A stretch of DNA of 52,115 nucleotides from Niabella aurantiaca DSM 17617 (lineage in GTDB: Bacteria; Bacteroidota; Bacteroidia; Chitinophagales; Chitinophagaceae), in contig NZ_KB893643.1 of assembly GCF_000374125.1 (NCBI RefSeq), positions 130,215 through 182,329 of the forward strand, written 5' to 3'. Of this stretch, positions 33,669 to 41,157 are shown piece by piece (position 1 is the first letter of the stretch; every line of letters starts with the position of its first letter). The position numbers and the translations under genes were made by a program. The notes below the pieces were generated by a model. That model did no database searches. It saw nothing but the letters and a program-made list of their open reading frames with translations, and was not told the DNA's origin.

Positions 33669-35097
33669 CCTGATTCATTTGCATATCCAACTCGGCTGGG
33701 TCTGAGTCCTTCGCCTCCTTTTCCTTTTTTATACGGTTGTATTCAGCTAAAGCATCTTCAAACCACGGATTGAGCTTACATGCTGTTTCCAGGGAGATCA
33801 TGCCGGCCTGATACAACTCTATCAGTGTTTGTATTTTGGTTATATCGTCCCCAGCCATATACGGTATAACCTTGACGCTGACTTTAATTTCATTCATTGA
33901 ATTAGACCAAGCCTTATTCATTACACCAAGGATGCGCTTCACAATATTATATCTGCGAGTGAAATACACATCAAAATCCTCCATTTTGTTGAACACCTCC
34001 AAATGCGGGTCCATAAGTGCAGTTTTCAGCCCCTCACCAGAAAGAATGTTACCCATCCCTTTCATGGCGTCAAATGACATCATTGGTGTTCTGGTAAGGG
34101 AGTAGATTTTGCTTTCATTTCGGCTGAACTCAGAATCCACAGATTGTGTCGCGTTGTCCCATGCGATATAATCCAAGTCGGCATCCGGCCCCTCGATCTG
34201 TACAAAGTCGTCTATTTTGGAGGTAACTGTTGCATTTTTCGCTTTAAGAATGGGTATCGAGTGACGGTCATTAATGTCGCCATGGTTAGACGCAAGCGTG
34301 TCGTTTCTATCGCAAAGGCGCTGTACTTTATAATATTCAGTGTGCTTTTGGTACCCCCAAACCACAGGAATTAACCCCAGCTCCTTTACTCTGGAGTTTT
34401 CAAGGCTAACGAACGGGGATACATCTTGAGTCCATCCAGTATCTGATTTAAAATATCGCGCGTAGCTATCTTTGGTCCATGTCTCAAAATATTCTATTTC
34501 TTTTCCTTCAACATTTGTAATCACATACCCACGGGAAAAAGCGACCAGATCTCCAAGATCATCAAAAAACGGATAGAGCCTATCTCCGTCATCAGGCTTA
34601 AAAACCTGTAAACGAAACTTAATTTCGCTTTCAAATCCATATCTGTCTTGCTTATCCGCTTGCGATGTCGCCCAATATTCAGCGACCTCATAGTAAGAGA
34701 ACTTTGTTCTTGCTATTTCTCTGTTCCGGCTATCAATCTTTACGTCTTCATTTACTTTCTGGATTGCTTCGAGAACCTTCTTTGCGTTGGCGTTAGTTGA
34801 ATTGGTGCTTACAAGCAATGGATTCCCAAACATAAAGGAAACGCGCTTATCAATAATATCTGATTGATAGGCAAATGGAGTTCGGTTAACCTCTTTATAT
34901 TCGACCTTAGTTTCAGAGCCTTCAACCTTGGTTACTTTTCGTTTCTCTCTCTTAGTAAGATCAGTAACAGCATGCAAATTGGGATCCAATTGCTTCTTGG
35001 CCTCCTCAATTTTATCATCAGTGGTTTTTCTTTGGGACTGTAAGTATTGTATCCTTTTATTAAGATCTTCTTCCTGTAGTATTTCCTCAATCTGCAT
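33661..35097 (-). CDS. Portal protein (SPP1 gp6 type)
   Basis: 478 residues. The start with a charged coiled coil (EEDLNKRIQYLQSQRKTTDDKIEEAKKQ) and blocks such as DIIDKRVSFMFGNP, EIEYFETWTKDSYARYF and NDRHSIPILKAKNATV are typical of the SPP1-type portal family. It forms the dodecameric DNA gate and binds terminase. The start codon lies inside an 8-bp-arm inverted repeat (35093-35116). Confidence 0.92.
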   Translation of the reverse strand: MQIEEILQEEDLNKRIQYLQSQRKTTDDKIEEAKKQLDPNLHAVTDLTKREKRKVTKVEGSETKVEYKEVNRTPFAYQSDIIDKRVSFMFGNPLLVSTNSTNANAKKVLEAIQKVNEDVKIDSRNREIARTKFSYYEVAEYWATSQADKQDRYGFESEIKFRLQVFKPDDGDRLYPFFDDLGDLVAFSRGYVITNVEGKEIEYFETWTKDSYARYFKSDTGWTQDVSPFVSLENSRVKELGLIPVVWGYQKHTEYYKVQRLCDRNDTLASNHGDINDRHSIPILKAKNATVTSKIDDFVQIEGPDADLDYIAWDNATQSVDSEFSRNESKIYSLTRTPMMSFDAMKGMGNILSGEGLKTALMDPHLEVFNKMEDFDVYFTRRYNIVKRILGVMNKAWSNSMNEIKVSVKVIPYMAGDDITKIQTLIELYQAGMISLETACKLNPWFEDALAEYNRIKKEKEAKDSDPAELDMQMNQDE

Positions 35098-35116
35098 GAA
35101 TTATGCGTTTCATGCA
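35093..35116. promoter_or_regulatory. Perfect dyad TGCATGAA-N8-TTCATGCA over the portal start
   Basis: Eight-base arms at 35093-35100 and 35109-35116. The portal ATG (35097-35095) is inside one arm, so the mRNA hairpin would hide the start codon; it could equally be a protein-binding operator. Confidence 0.55.
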
Positions 35117-35183
35117 AGTTGGTTTATGTTTTAAGGGTAACGAAATATGATAAGATAAGGATTGCAATAATTATTAAAAGCGA

Positions 35184-35206
35184 AAGCCGCTCTCTTAGAA
35201 CGGCTT
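35184..35206 (-). terminator. Hairpin terminator before the portal gene
   Basis: On the minus strand a 10-bp stem AAGCCGTTCT/AGAGCGGCTT with loop AAG is followed by TCGCTTTTAATAATT. It lies after the zinc-ribbon gene and separates terminase and portal units. Confidence 0.68.
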
Positions 35207-35242
35207 CTATACTACAGCAACACGTGGTTGCTAAGTTCTGTA

Positions 35243-35425
35243 TTATTTACCCAGCCTTACGGTCCATAAATCAAATTCCATACTCAAATCCTCACCAAAA
35301 TACGAATCATATTCGATAATTAAATCGGCTAAACATTCAGGACACTTTGCATTTACGCTCTCATACCTTTTAGCTTCCAATTCAATATTTAGCCCACAAG
35401 AAGGGCAGTCGTATTCAATTTCCAT
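35243..35425 (-). CDS. Small zinc-ribbon protein (60 residues)
   Basis: Two CxxC pairs (YDCPSCGLN and AKCPECLAD) form a zinc ribbon; the rest is acidic. Overlaps the upstream gene by 11 bp. Possibly a small regulator or terminase accessory; not assignable further. Confidence 0.68.
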   Translation of the reverse strand: MEIEYDCPSCGLNIELEAKRYESVNAKCPECLADLIIEYDSYFGEDLSMEFDLWTVRLGK

Positions 35426-35804
35426 TAGTCATAACCATTTTGAAGTTCCAATGCCCGTTTTCGCGTAGAAAGACACCCCTCTTGTATGCAGGCTGATTCA
35501 AAGGCACCCATACATCTCCGTCCTTTGGATTAGGGGGCTCGTCTTGCCTGCAAAATACCGAAGACTTGGGTTGATCCATGCCATTCAAATACTGATTAAT
35601 GTGCCTCTCCCAAATCTCCTGCGCTCTTTCTTTTGCATGATCCAAACTAATAAAGCCATTGGGCCCAGCGGTTGACGGATCAGAATACACACAATACAGA
35701 TGACCTTCTTTATAAATTCTCAAGTCGATCGGGCAATTGACAGCCTTAATCGAAATCAAGTTATTAAACACCCACTCCAACGGTTTTATTGTGTACTGCT
35801 TCAT
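35415..35804 (-). CDS. Unknown protein after large terminase (129 residues)
   Basis: Starts MKQYTIKPLEWVFNN, a pattern known from phage proteins that begin IKPLEW with a beta-sheet body (YCVYSDPSTAGPNGFISLDHAKERAQEIWERH). These recur in phage genomes without known role. A C-terminal region DGDVWVPLNQPAYKRGVFLRENGHW is Trp-rich. Spaced 18 bp from TerL. Confidence 0.68.
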   Translation of the reverse strand: MKQYTIKPLEWVFNNLISIKAVNCPIDLRIYKEGHLYCVYSDPSTAGPNGFISLDHAKERAQEIWERHINQYLNGMDQPKSSVFCRQDEPPNPKDGDVWVPLNQPAYKRGVFLRENGHWNFKMVMTNGN

Positions 35805-35822
35805 ATTCCAAATTTACAATTT

Positions 35823-37289
35823 TTAAAACCCTCCAGCAAAAACCTTGGAAAGATCCTGGGCTCCTTTTAACAGCTCCCTTTTCACTATTGCGCTCAGGCA
35901 GTCGGCGTATTCGTCATGTAATGCTTTAGGAAATGAAATAACCTGGCTTACAAACTCATCGTTCCATCCGCCAAACTCCAAAGAGACGCGGCCCGCCTCC
36001 ACCTTCGGGCTTATTATGTGGACATTGGTTAATTTATCCTCCTTGGGGGGATCAGATATTGTCATGTTCAGATTGGTTGTTTTCTTAACCTGCTGCACAA
36101 CGCTGAGGCCTGATGCTTTAGGCTCCGTGTATATCATTGATCCTTGCGTATATCCAACTCCGGTTAAATAGCTCGGTAGCCATGCGATAAAGTCCGGGAA
36201 TTCCTTCCAAACGCTTATTGCAGATGTCAAAAAAACCTGATTGTTTAAAACATAGTACCCCAATATACCGGTAGGGTCATTAGTTGTTTTTTCTGTGTAC
36301 GCCGGATCTATCTGGAAGCACATCCTCACTTTTGGCGGGCGAGAATTAACCACTGGAAACCATTCTTTCTTAAGTATCCCACCGCCTTCCGGTGCCGGGC
36401 GCTGCATCATCTGACCAGCGTACCCATAACTACCCAAATCCTCCTTTTGTGTGATTAGCACCTGCCGGGATGCCCTTACGGGGTCAAATAGTCCGTCCTG
36501 GTAATACTCTTTTAGTTCGGCAGGTTTTACATCTTCAGACAATTCGGCAGGAATGCAGATGTGTTTTATCCTTAATCCCTTTTTAGCAAGCAAATACCCG
36601 GTAGTATCAGCCTCGTGGAGCCGCTGCATAACGATTATGGTCACTGTCAAATCCTTGTCCACATTCCGGGAACCTAACGTTTGACTTATCCATTTGTTAG
36701 CCCTGTCTCTTTCCAAATCAGACGCAGCAATTTGCGGTGACATCGGATCATCCACAATCTTCAAATGGGCGTGAATCCCAGTAATTCCCGATCCGGTTGA
36801 GGTAGTATACCTTTCGCCCTTTAATCCATTTTTGAAGTTTGTTTTACCCCCGGTGGTGTTTTTCACCAGGTCCGGGTACATCTCCCTGAATTTATCGCTC
36901 GTGTAGATCTTGTAACACTTATCGGCTATATCCTCAGCCGGTGTTGAGGCGTAAGATCCACATATGTACCTAAATGACGGATCGACCGTCCAGCCCCATA
37001 TTGGCAGCATTTCGGATATTATAGTTGATTTTGAGGATCCAGGGGGAACATTGATGATAAAGTAATCGTATTCTTTCTTTTCTCTCCGGGCCAGGCGTTC
37101 AACGACACACTGCAGCTCATCGCAAATTAGTTTGATATGCCAATTCCAAATAGGATCTTCGGCTATTATTGTGTCCCAAAAGTATTTAACAAACTCGTAA
37201 AATCCAGATTCTCCGGCAAACAATTGCTTATAAAGCAGTGTTACCGGAATGCTATTAATCAGATCTTCGAGTTCATTATTTCGCGACAC
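35823..37289 (-). CDS. Large terminase subunit (ATPase/nuclease)
   Basis: 488 residues. ATPase domain: Walker A VPPGSSKST at residues 81-89 and Walker B LKIVDDP near 178, preceded by TSTGSGITGIHAHLK. RNase H-like nuclease domain from about 325: FQIDPAYTEKTTNDPTG gives the first acidic residues, and DEYADCLSAI near the end a later one. It cuts concatemers and pumps DNA into the procapsid. Overlaps the small subunit gene by 14 bp. Confidence 0.95.
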   Translation of the reverse strand: MSRNNELEDLINSIPVTLLYKQLFAGESGFYEFVKYFWDTIIAEDPIWNWHIKLICDELQCVVERLARREKKEYDYFIINVPPGSSKSTIISEMLPIWGWTVDPSFRYICGSYASTPAEDIADKCYKIYTSDKFREMYPDLVKNTTGGKTNFKNGLKGERYTTSTGSGITGIHAHLKIVDDPMSPQIAASDLERDRANKWISQTLGSRNVDKDLTVTIIVMQRLHEADTTGYLLAKKGLRIKHICIPAELSEDVKPAELKEYYQDGLFDPVRASRQVLITQKEDLGSYGYAGQMMQRPAPEGGGILKKEWFPVVNSRPPKVRMCFQIDPAYTEKTTNDPTGILGYYVLNNQVFLTSAISVWKEFPDFIAWLPSYLTGVGYTQGSMIYTEPKASGLSVVQQVKKTTNLNMTISDPPKEDKLTNVHIISPKVEAGRVSLEFGGWNDEFVSQVISFPKALHDEYADCLSAIVKRELLKGAQDLSKVFAGGF

Positions 37290-37827
37290 CTTTTAACTTT
37301 ATCAGCTCTTTTATGGTTGATTGACTAAGATTGTCCAGCTTAACAGTAGTGGTATTTGTATTTTCAGTTTTAACGTTAGCGTCAACCTCCTGCACCATCT
37401 TATCCATATACCCGTAATGGTTTTTGAGCAGAAATATATCCATTATTTCCCCCGAATAGGCTAAACGTAAGCGGCAAATATCCTTTATTTTCTTTATTAG
37501 CCCCAAAACGACCCCATCTTTTGGTAGTTTACTTTGAAATTCTTTCTCATTCCAATAGTCCCAGGAACGAAGATCTACGCCTGCGCACATAACAGCCTCT
37601 TCGGCGAACTTTATATCATTCGCTCTTACGATATTCGTGTTTTCCAGGCCGTTATCATCCGTCCCTAACACAGCAAGTATCTTGTTGAGTTCAGGAATCA
37701 TTGTTTCGTCCGTCCACTTCACCGCTGCCTGATTCCCCGGCTTGAACCTTACGCCTCCGGTCTTTTCCTGCTTATGAACCGCTTTTTTCTTAGCTGGAAC
37801 CTTCCTTATGTTATCCTTTTTTGCCAT
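37276..37827 (-). CDS. Small terminase subunit
   Basis: 183 residues, basic N-terminus (KKDNIRKVPAKKKAVHKQEK) then KPGNQAAVKW, and a helical body with a C-terminal TTVKLDNLSQSTIKELIKL segment that would contact the large subunit. Immediately upstream of TerL with overlap. DNA recognition role for packaging; family match by context and general pattern. Confidence 0.82.
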   Translation of the reverse strand: MAKKDNIRKVPAKKKAVHKQEKTGGVRFKPGNQAAVKWTDETMIPELNKILAVLGTDDNGLENTNIVRANDIKFAEEAVMCAGVDLRSWDYWNEKEFQSKLPKDGVVLGLIKKIKDICRLRLAYSGEIMDIFLLKNHYGYMDKMVQEVDANVKTENTNTTTVKLDNLSQSTIKELIKLKGVAK

Positions 37828-37830
37828 AGT

Positions 37831-37849
37831 AAAAAAGGGCCGAAGCCCT
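37831..37849 (-). terminator. UUCG-loop terminator just before small terminase
   Basis: On the minus strand AGGGC-TTCG-GCCCT is followed by TTTTTTAC and then, within a few bases, the terminase ATG. C(UUCG)G is an unusually stable loop. Transcripts from upstream must read through it to express the packaging genes. Confidence 0.82.
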
Positions 37850-37856
37850 GTTAAGT

Positions 37857-37955
37857 TTAGCTACCCTGAGTTGATCTACTCACTCTTGGCCTTCCTCCGG
37901 CCGCTCTGCTCCTACGGGATGTGATAGGGGCGACCCTTCTGATACGTCTGCGCAT
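37857..37955 (-). CDS. Arginine-rich 32-residue ORF before terminase
   Basis: ATG at 37955 to TAA at 37857 encodes MRRRIRRVAPITSRRSRAAG followed by GRPRVSRSTQGS: 11 of 32 residues are Arg and none is acidic. Too short for ordinary gene callers. The order is this ORF, 7 bp, then the UUCG terminator, then terminase. Arg-rich peptides of this size can bind RNA hairpins (as lambda N does through its N-terminal motif) or DNA. Translation is unproven; there is no clear ribosome site. Confidence 0.5.
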   Translation of the reverse strand: MRRRIRRVAPITSRRSRAAGGRPRVSRSTQGS

Positions 37956-37986
37956 GTGTTTTAAGATTTATTGGTTAAGAAATATG

Positions 37987-38349
37987 TTACAATGTCATAT
38001 CCTTTAATTTGCTATTAACCTTAAACGATCCCGGAGGATTTTTGTCTGGAGTTGTTATTTCAATTCCCAGTTTCTTTGCCAGGGCTTTCCCGTCAATGTA
38101 CTGCTTGTCAGACGGGTTTATCCCTAACTTATTAAAGAACTCTGTCAGCTGCTTTGAATTATTAAACGTCACTACTGTGAAGTAATTGGCATCCACATTG
38201 TCCTTGAACTTATCGCGTTCAGCCTTAGCCTTAGCTGAATATTCCATCACCTCTTCCAGGCTATCCTGCTCAATGTTGCCCGGGTTACCTTCGGATTTCT
38301 TTACAGGGGCTTTCTTTGATATTTTGTTATTTGAGTAATTAATAGCCAT
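37987..38349 (-). CDS. Partner of PP-loop protein, unknown (120 residues)
   Basis: A basic, disordered start (NNKISKKAPVKKSEGNPG), a charged helix, and a compact end (YFTVVTFNNSKQLTEFFNKLGI ... KPPGSFK type). Overlaps the PP-loop gene by 11 bp. Phage genes in this spot often accompany a PAPS-reductase-like protein, but I cannot assign a function. Confidence 0.7.
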   Translation of the reverse strand: MAINYSNNKISKKAPVKKSEGNPGNIEQDSLEEVMEYSAKAKAERDKFKDNVDANYFTVVTFNNSKQLTEFFNKLGINPSDKQYIDGKALAKKLGIEITTPDKNPPGSFKVNSKLKDMTL

Positions 38350-39031
38350 ATCTTTTCAATTCTACGTCAATTAATGGGAATAATTGTTTCAGTTTTTCAT
38401 AATCATTCGGGAAATTATCCTTTAATGGCTTAATAAACCTGAAATCCAACCCGTCAAACGACTTTCCCCAAATCTTATAGTCAACAGGAAGTTTAATACC
38501 CGAATCCTCTATTTCCTGAACGAGCTTTTCCATATTCCAGTCGTAAACAGGGTAAAACGTTTGTCGTTTATCGTTCACAGCCCCATACATCATTATTGCC
38601 CGCCGCCTATTGAGTGAATCCGATGATCTGACCCCGATTGCCGTGTAAACATTCTGATCAATGCCTAAATCTTCTTTAATCATTGTATTTACATCATCAT
38701 TATCAAAATTAGGAAGCCCCATTTTTTTTATCACCGCCCAATTTAGCTTATCCTGGAATAACCCACTGTTGAGGTGCTTGTAAAGCATCTGGTTCGGCAC
38801 CCGGTAAATATGTGTCCCCATTACCCCCTCATAGTATTCCAGCGACTTGTTTATAAAATCCAAATCAGGGTGTAGGTAATGGTAAATCGGAATAATGGTA
38901 TGAAAGTAACGTTTCAGCTGGATATAAGAAGCTATTGCGTCCTTTCCGCATGAAAAGCGAAGCAACGTAATACCACTCTGTCGTTCAGCCATTAACTGAC
39001 ATAGTTCTTTTGAGTTTTTGTACTCCATCAA
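38339..39031 (-). CDS. PP-loop ATPase, PAPS-reductase/DndC-like
   Basis: 230 residues. The PP-loop LLRFSCGKDAIASY (about residues 23-36, SxGKD form) binds ATP and activates substrates by adenylation. The later block TAIGVRSSDSLNRRRAIM resembles the second motif of phage PAPS-reductase-like proteins. True assimilatory function is unlikely in a phage; relatives act in DNA phosphorothioation or in base/tRNA thiolation. No sulphur-transfer partner (cysteine desulphurase, DndBDE) is in the window. It is encoded 28 bp after a tRNA-like gene. Confidence 0.85.
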   Translation of the reverse strand: MMEYKNSKELCQLMAERQSGITLLRFSCGKDAIASYIQLKRYFHTIIPIYHYLHPDLDFINKSLEYYEGVMGTHIYRVPNQMLYKHLNSGLFQDKLNWAVIKKMGLPNFDNDDVNTMIKEDLGIDQNVYTAIGVRSSDSLNRRRAIMMYGAVNDKRQTFYPVYDWNMEKLVQEIEDSGIKLPVDYKIWGKSFDGLDFRFIKPLKDNFPNDYEKLKQLFPLIDVELKRYGY

Positions 39032-39059
39032 GAATTAAAATTTTCAAATAACAATTTGG

Positions 39060-39132
39060 TTGCGGGGGCAGTAATCGAAACTGCGATTTCCTCTTAGTCG
39101 GAGAGGCGAGATAACCACTTCTCTACCCCGCG
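39060..39132 (-). tRNA. tRNA-like gene with unusual anticodon loop (GAC by position)
   Basis: On the minus strand a cloverleaf forms: acceptor CGCGGGG/CCCCGCA (six pairs plus a C-A mismatch at the end), D-arm GAGA/TCTC, anticodon stem CCTCT/AGAGG, T-arm GCAGT-TTCGATT-ACTGC. The loop is CCGACTA: positions 34-36 read GAC (Val), but position 33 is C instead of the near-universal T, and 37 is T instead of a purine. It is therefore a diverged or specialised tRNA; isotype is uncertain. Confidence 0.7.
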
Positions 39133-39135
39133 ATA

Positions 39136-39573
39136 TTAAAGATCAAATAAAGTCTGCTGACAGGGTTCAGTGTATCCTAACTTAAAAAACACCTCATCAG
39201 CCAATTTTCGTAAATCACTATCTTTTGTAGTCAGGTTTAGCCTGACCGCCTTAAATGCGTCTGAAAAGTTCGGCGGCTGCATGTGTAGCAGCTCACACAT
39301 CCGCTCTCCAAATCCTACAAACTTTAGCGCCTTATCATCGCTCTTGTACGCTTGGGGGTAAAACACTTTAAACGCTAATGCAATAAACAACCACCGATCA
39401 TCGCCTTTTAAATCCGAAATAGTCCCATACTTACCCTCAAACCGTTCTTTCAAGAACCTCAAACTATCAAACCTATAAGCCGCATCCATTGCGTTTAGCT
39501 TGCTAATTGCCGCCGCAGCTTCAACCGGGTTACTTCTGTACCACATCTTCAGCGCCGCTGTGCTTTTTGACAT
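39136..39573 (-). CDS. Unknown first gene of the late side (145 residues)
   Basis: Start taken at ATG 39573 (MSKSTAALKMWYRSN); an upstream in-frame ATG at 39594 is possible. A helical protein (FSDAFKAVRLNLTTKDSDLRKLADEVFFKLGY) ending in the beta-clamp-like tail QQTLFDL, which is the shape of a sliding-clamp-binding peptide (QxxLFxL). It lies just downstream of the divergent control region, so it may be delayed-early. No family recognised. Confidence 0.68.
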   Translation of the reverse strand: MSKSTAALKMWYRSNPVEAAAAISKLNAMDAAYRFDSLRFLKERFEGKYGTISDLKGDDRWLFIALAFKVFYPQAYKSDDKALKFVGFGERMCELLHMQPPNFSDAFKAVRLNLTTKDSDLRKLADEVFFKLGYTEPCQQTLFDL

Positions 39574-39623
39574 CTTTAACCCGCCTATCTTCAAAGCTTG
39601 AATGTTTTACGTGCAAAATACAA

Positions 39624-39648
39624 ATTATTTATTCAATAATCAAACTTA
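39624..39648 (-). promoter_or_regulatory. Candidate late-side promoter (-7 TAAGTTTG) with operator dyad
   Basis: TAAGTTTG on the minus strand (39648-39641) matches TAnnTTTG; no good -33 is seen. A perfect dyad ATTATT-TATTC-AATAAT (39624-39640) adjoins it downstream, where a repressor would block transcription. It would drive the gene starting at 39573. Confidence 0.5.
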
Positions 39649-39689
39649 TTATTTTTATAACTTCTAATAGTCATTAATGGCTAAATTGA

Positions 39690-39719
39690 TTGTATTGGGG
39701 TACAGGGGCCTTATTTTTG
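39690..39719 (+). promoter_or_regulatory. Immunity-operon promoter TTG-N19-TATTTTTG
   Basis: TTG at 39690-39692 and TATTTTTG at 39712-39719 give an ideal spacer. The start of transcription should fall about 39724, the first base of the GTG start codon of the first gene, so the message may be leaderless. Confidence 0.72.
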
Positions 39720-39723
39720 CCTC

Positions 39724-40149
39724 GTGTTACCTGATTTGTACAATAAATACGACTTATTAAAGCATGTAGGCTTAACCCGTCATCAGTTCGACAAGATGAA
39801 AGATGAGGATATTGCCAGGGAGTTTATGTGGGCGGGCTTTGTGGCAGATACTAAGAAAAAGGATAAACAAACTGCTATGTCGCTCTATTGGATCGGCATG
39901 CAGGCGGCCTGGAAGGCAAAATGGGAGCCGCACCGGTGGGCTACATTATTTGAACGGGTGTTAATCATACTTAGAAAAAACAAAAACTATGAGATTGAAC
40001 TACAGGTACTGGATGATGTTATTCCCCGGTTCGCTTATCTCGCAAAATATCACAAATGGGAATCGCGAAGAGAAAAAGTAAAACAGCTCATTCAGAAAAA
40101 ATCTGGAATAAAAGGATTTTTGAACTTGTTGCTGAGCGTGTTTCCCTAA
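39724..40149 (+). CDS. Unknown first protein of immunity operon (141 residues)
   Basis: Begins with GTG (MLPDLYNKYDLLKHVGLTRHQF). Helical, Trp-rich (SLYWIGMQAAWKAKWEPHRWATLFERVL), cytosolic. Not recognised. The promoter predicts transcription starting at or very near the GTG, as for repressor messages made from lambda's maintenance promoter. Overlaps the repressor gene by 94 bp in another frame, a long overlap for a phage. Confidence 0.68.
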   Translation: MLPDLYNKYDLLKHVGLTRHQFDKMKDEDIAREFMWAGFVADTKKKDKQTAMSLYWIGMQAAWKAKWEPHRWATLFERVLIILRKNKNYEIELQVLDDVIPRFAYLAKYHKWESRREKVKQLIQKKSGIKGFLNLLLSVFP

Positions 40150-40424
40150 CCCGCGAACCCGAAAAGGAAATCTTTGCCCTGATTGGTCTTGAGGCCTCTA
40201 ATGCTCACGCTGTCCGCAACGGGAAGCAGTCCTTTACAGTAGATCAGATTGTTTCTGCTGCGCGGCTCTTTGGGGTTTCACTGGATTGGATCGCAGGCAT
40301 TATAGACACTCGAAACACCGTAAATATCCCGCTATCGAATCAACTTATAGACATCATAGCCAAAGAAGTGAAAAATCAAATTAGCGATCATTTTGCAACA
40401 AAAAACCATAACTCAAATGCCTAA
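40056..40424 (+). CDS. Cro/C1-type HTH repressor
   Basis: 122 residues. After a basic N-terminus (MGIAKRKSKTAHSEK) comes an HTH of the Cro/C1 type: about residues 20-75, with the turn IGLEASNAHAVRNGKQSFTVDQIVSAARLFGVSLDWIAGI. A C-terminal helical tail probably dimerises. No peptidase (LexA-like) domain is present, so induction would not be by RecA-driven self-cleavage. Sits between divergent early and late units, the place of the lysogeny repressor. Confidence 0.82.
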   Translation: MGIAKRKSKTAHSEKIWNKRIFELVAERVSLTREPEKEIFALIGLEASNAHAVRNGKQSFTVDQIVSAARLFGVSLDWIAGIIDTRNTVNIPLSNQLIDIIAKEVKNQISDHFATKNHNSNA

Positions 40425-40971
40425 AAAAGAGACTGAAATAATAAATACCTGGGACGACATTGTAAAGGACTGGGAACTACTCCCATTAGAAACATTAATA
40501 TTTATATTTACCCAGGCAAAAGATCGGTATGAAGAACTTTTATCCGAATCTGAATCAATAACCAACAAAACATTTTTCTTCATTAAAACGACGACCGCAT
40601 CCTCTATTGCCGCAACGGTTTACTTTCTCAAAACCCCTTCGTATCACAGATTTATATGGATTGCAGCAATTCTCTTTGTGGTAACATTTTCAATTTATAT
40701 TTATCTACTTTCACCTAAAAAAGTGATTTACAGGGGGTCTTCCCCAAAAGAAATTTTCATTTCCTATTTAGACAACAAATCGTATGCTACGGAAGAAAAA
40801 ACTAAATTAGCTTATTACCACGAATTAATACGATACCAGGACAGAATTGAAAGTATGACTGGGAGAAATGATGAGAGAAACATGTGGTACAAAATAGCAT
40901 TGGTTCTCTCGGTGTCTATATTCATCTTGTTTACAAGTATGCTTATTTCGTCTATTTTGCGCCTTTCGTAG
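40417..40971 (+). CDS. Three-helix membrane protein in immunity operon
   Basis: Start taken at ATG 40417 (MPKKETEIINTWDD), overlapping the repressor stop by 8 bp; an upstream TTG is less likely. About 184 residues: a soluble helix, a pair of membrane helices at about 52-68 and 77-97, a charged linker including KEIFISYLDNKSY, and a third helix at about 158-180. This resembles the architecture of 2TM/3TM effectors (SLATT, Pycsar-type) and of superinfection-exclusion proteins. Expressed with the repressor, so likely made in the lysogen. Function inferred only. Confidence 0.65.
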   Translation: MPKKETEIINTWDDIVKDWELLPLETLIFIFTQAKDRYEELLSESESITNKTFFFIKTTTASSIAATVYFLKTPSYHRFIWIAAILFVVTFSIYIYLLSPKKVIYRGSSPKEIFISYLDNKSYATEEKTKLAYYHELIRYQDRIESMTGRNDERNMWYKIALVLSVSIFILFTSMLISSILRLS

Positions 40972-41103
40972 AAGTGTTTGTTGTATTCGGTTTGGTCGTC
41001 CCTGTTTCTTTCGCCATATTTTTGTATATTTTCTGTCCACAATGTCAGGCACCCGCCAGACAATTGTCGCTACAAAGATAAATAATTTTGAATACAAACA
41101 AAA

Positions 41104-41125
41104 ACCAGCGGTAGAAACCGCCGGT
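41104..41125 (-). terminator. Terminator of the early operon
   Basis: On the minus strand ACCGGCGGT/ACCGCTGGT (9-bp stem, one mismatch) is followed by TTTTTGTTTGT. It ends the long minus-strand operon before the convergent immunity genes. Confidence 0.8.
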
Positions 41126-41157
41126 CTCCATTAATCATACTTAAAAAACCAAAGAAT

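Noticed and set aside
38339-39031. Dnd/phosphorothioation operon
   Set aside because: Only a PP-loop protein is present; no cysteine desulphurase, DndB, DndD or DndE genes are nearby.
39060-39132. Amber-suppressor reading of the tRNA-like gene (CTA anticodon)
   Set aside because: CTA in the loop would not sit at positions 34-36 in any arrangement that keeps the 5-bp stem.
40815-41097. Two minus-strand ORFs antisense to the membrane protein
   Set aside because: No family pattern and weak starts; kept only as a possible antisense transcript.
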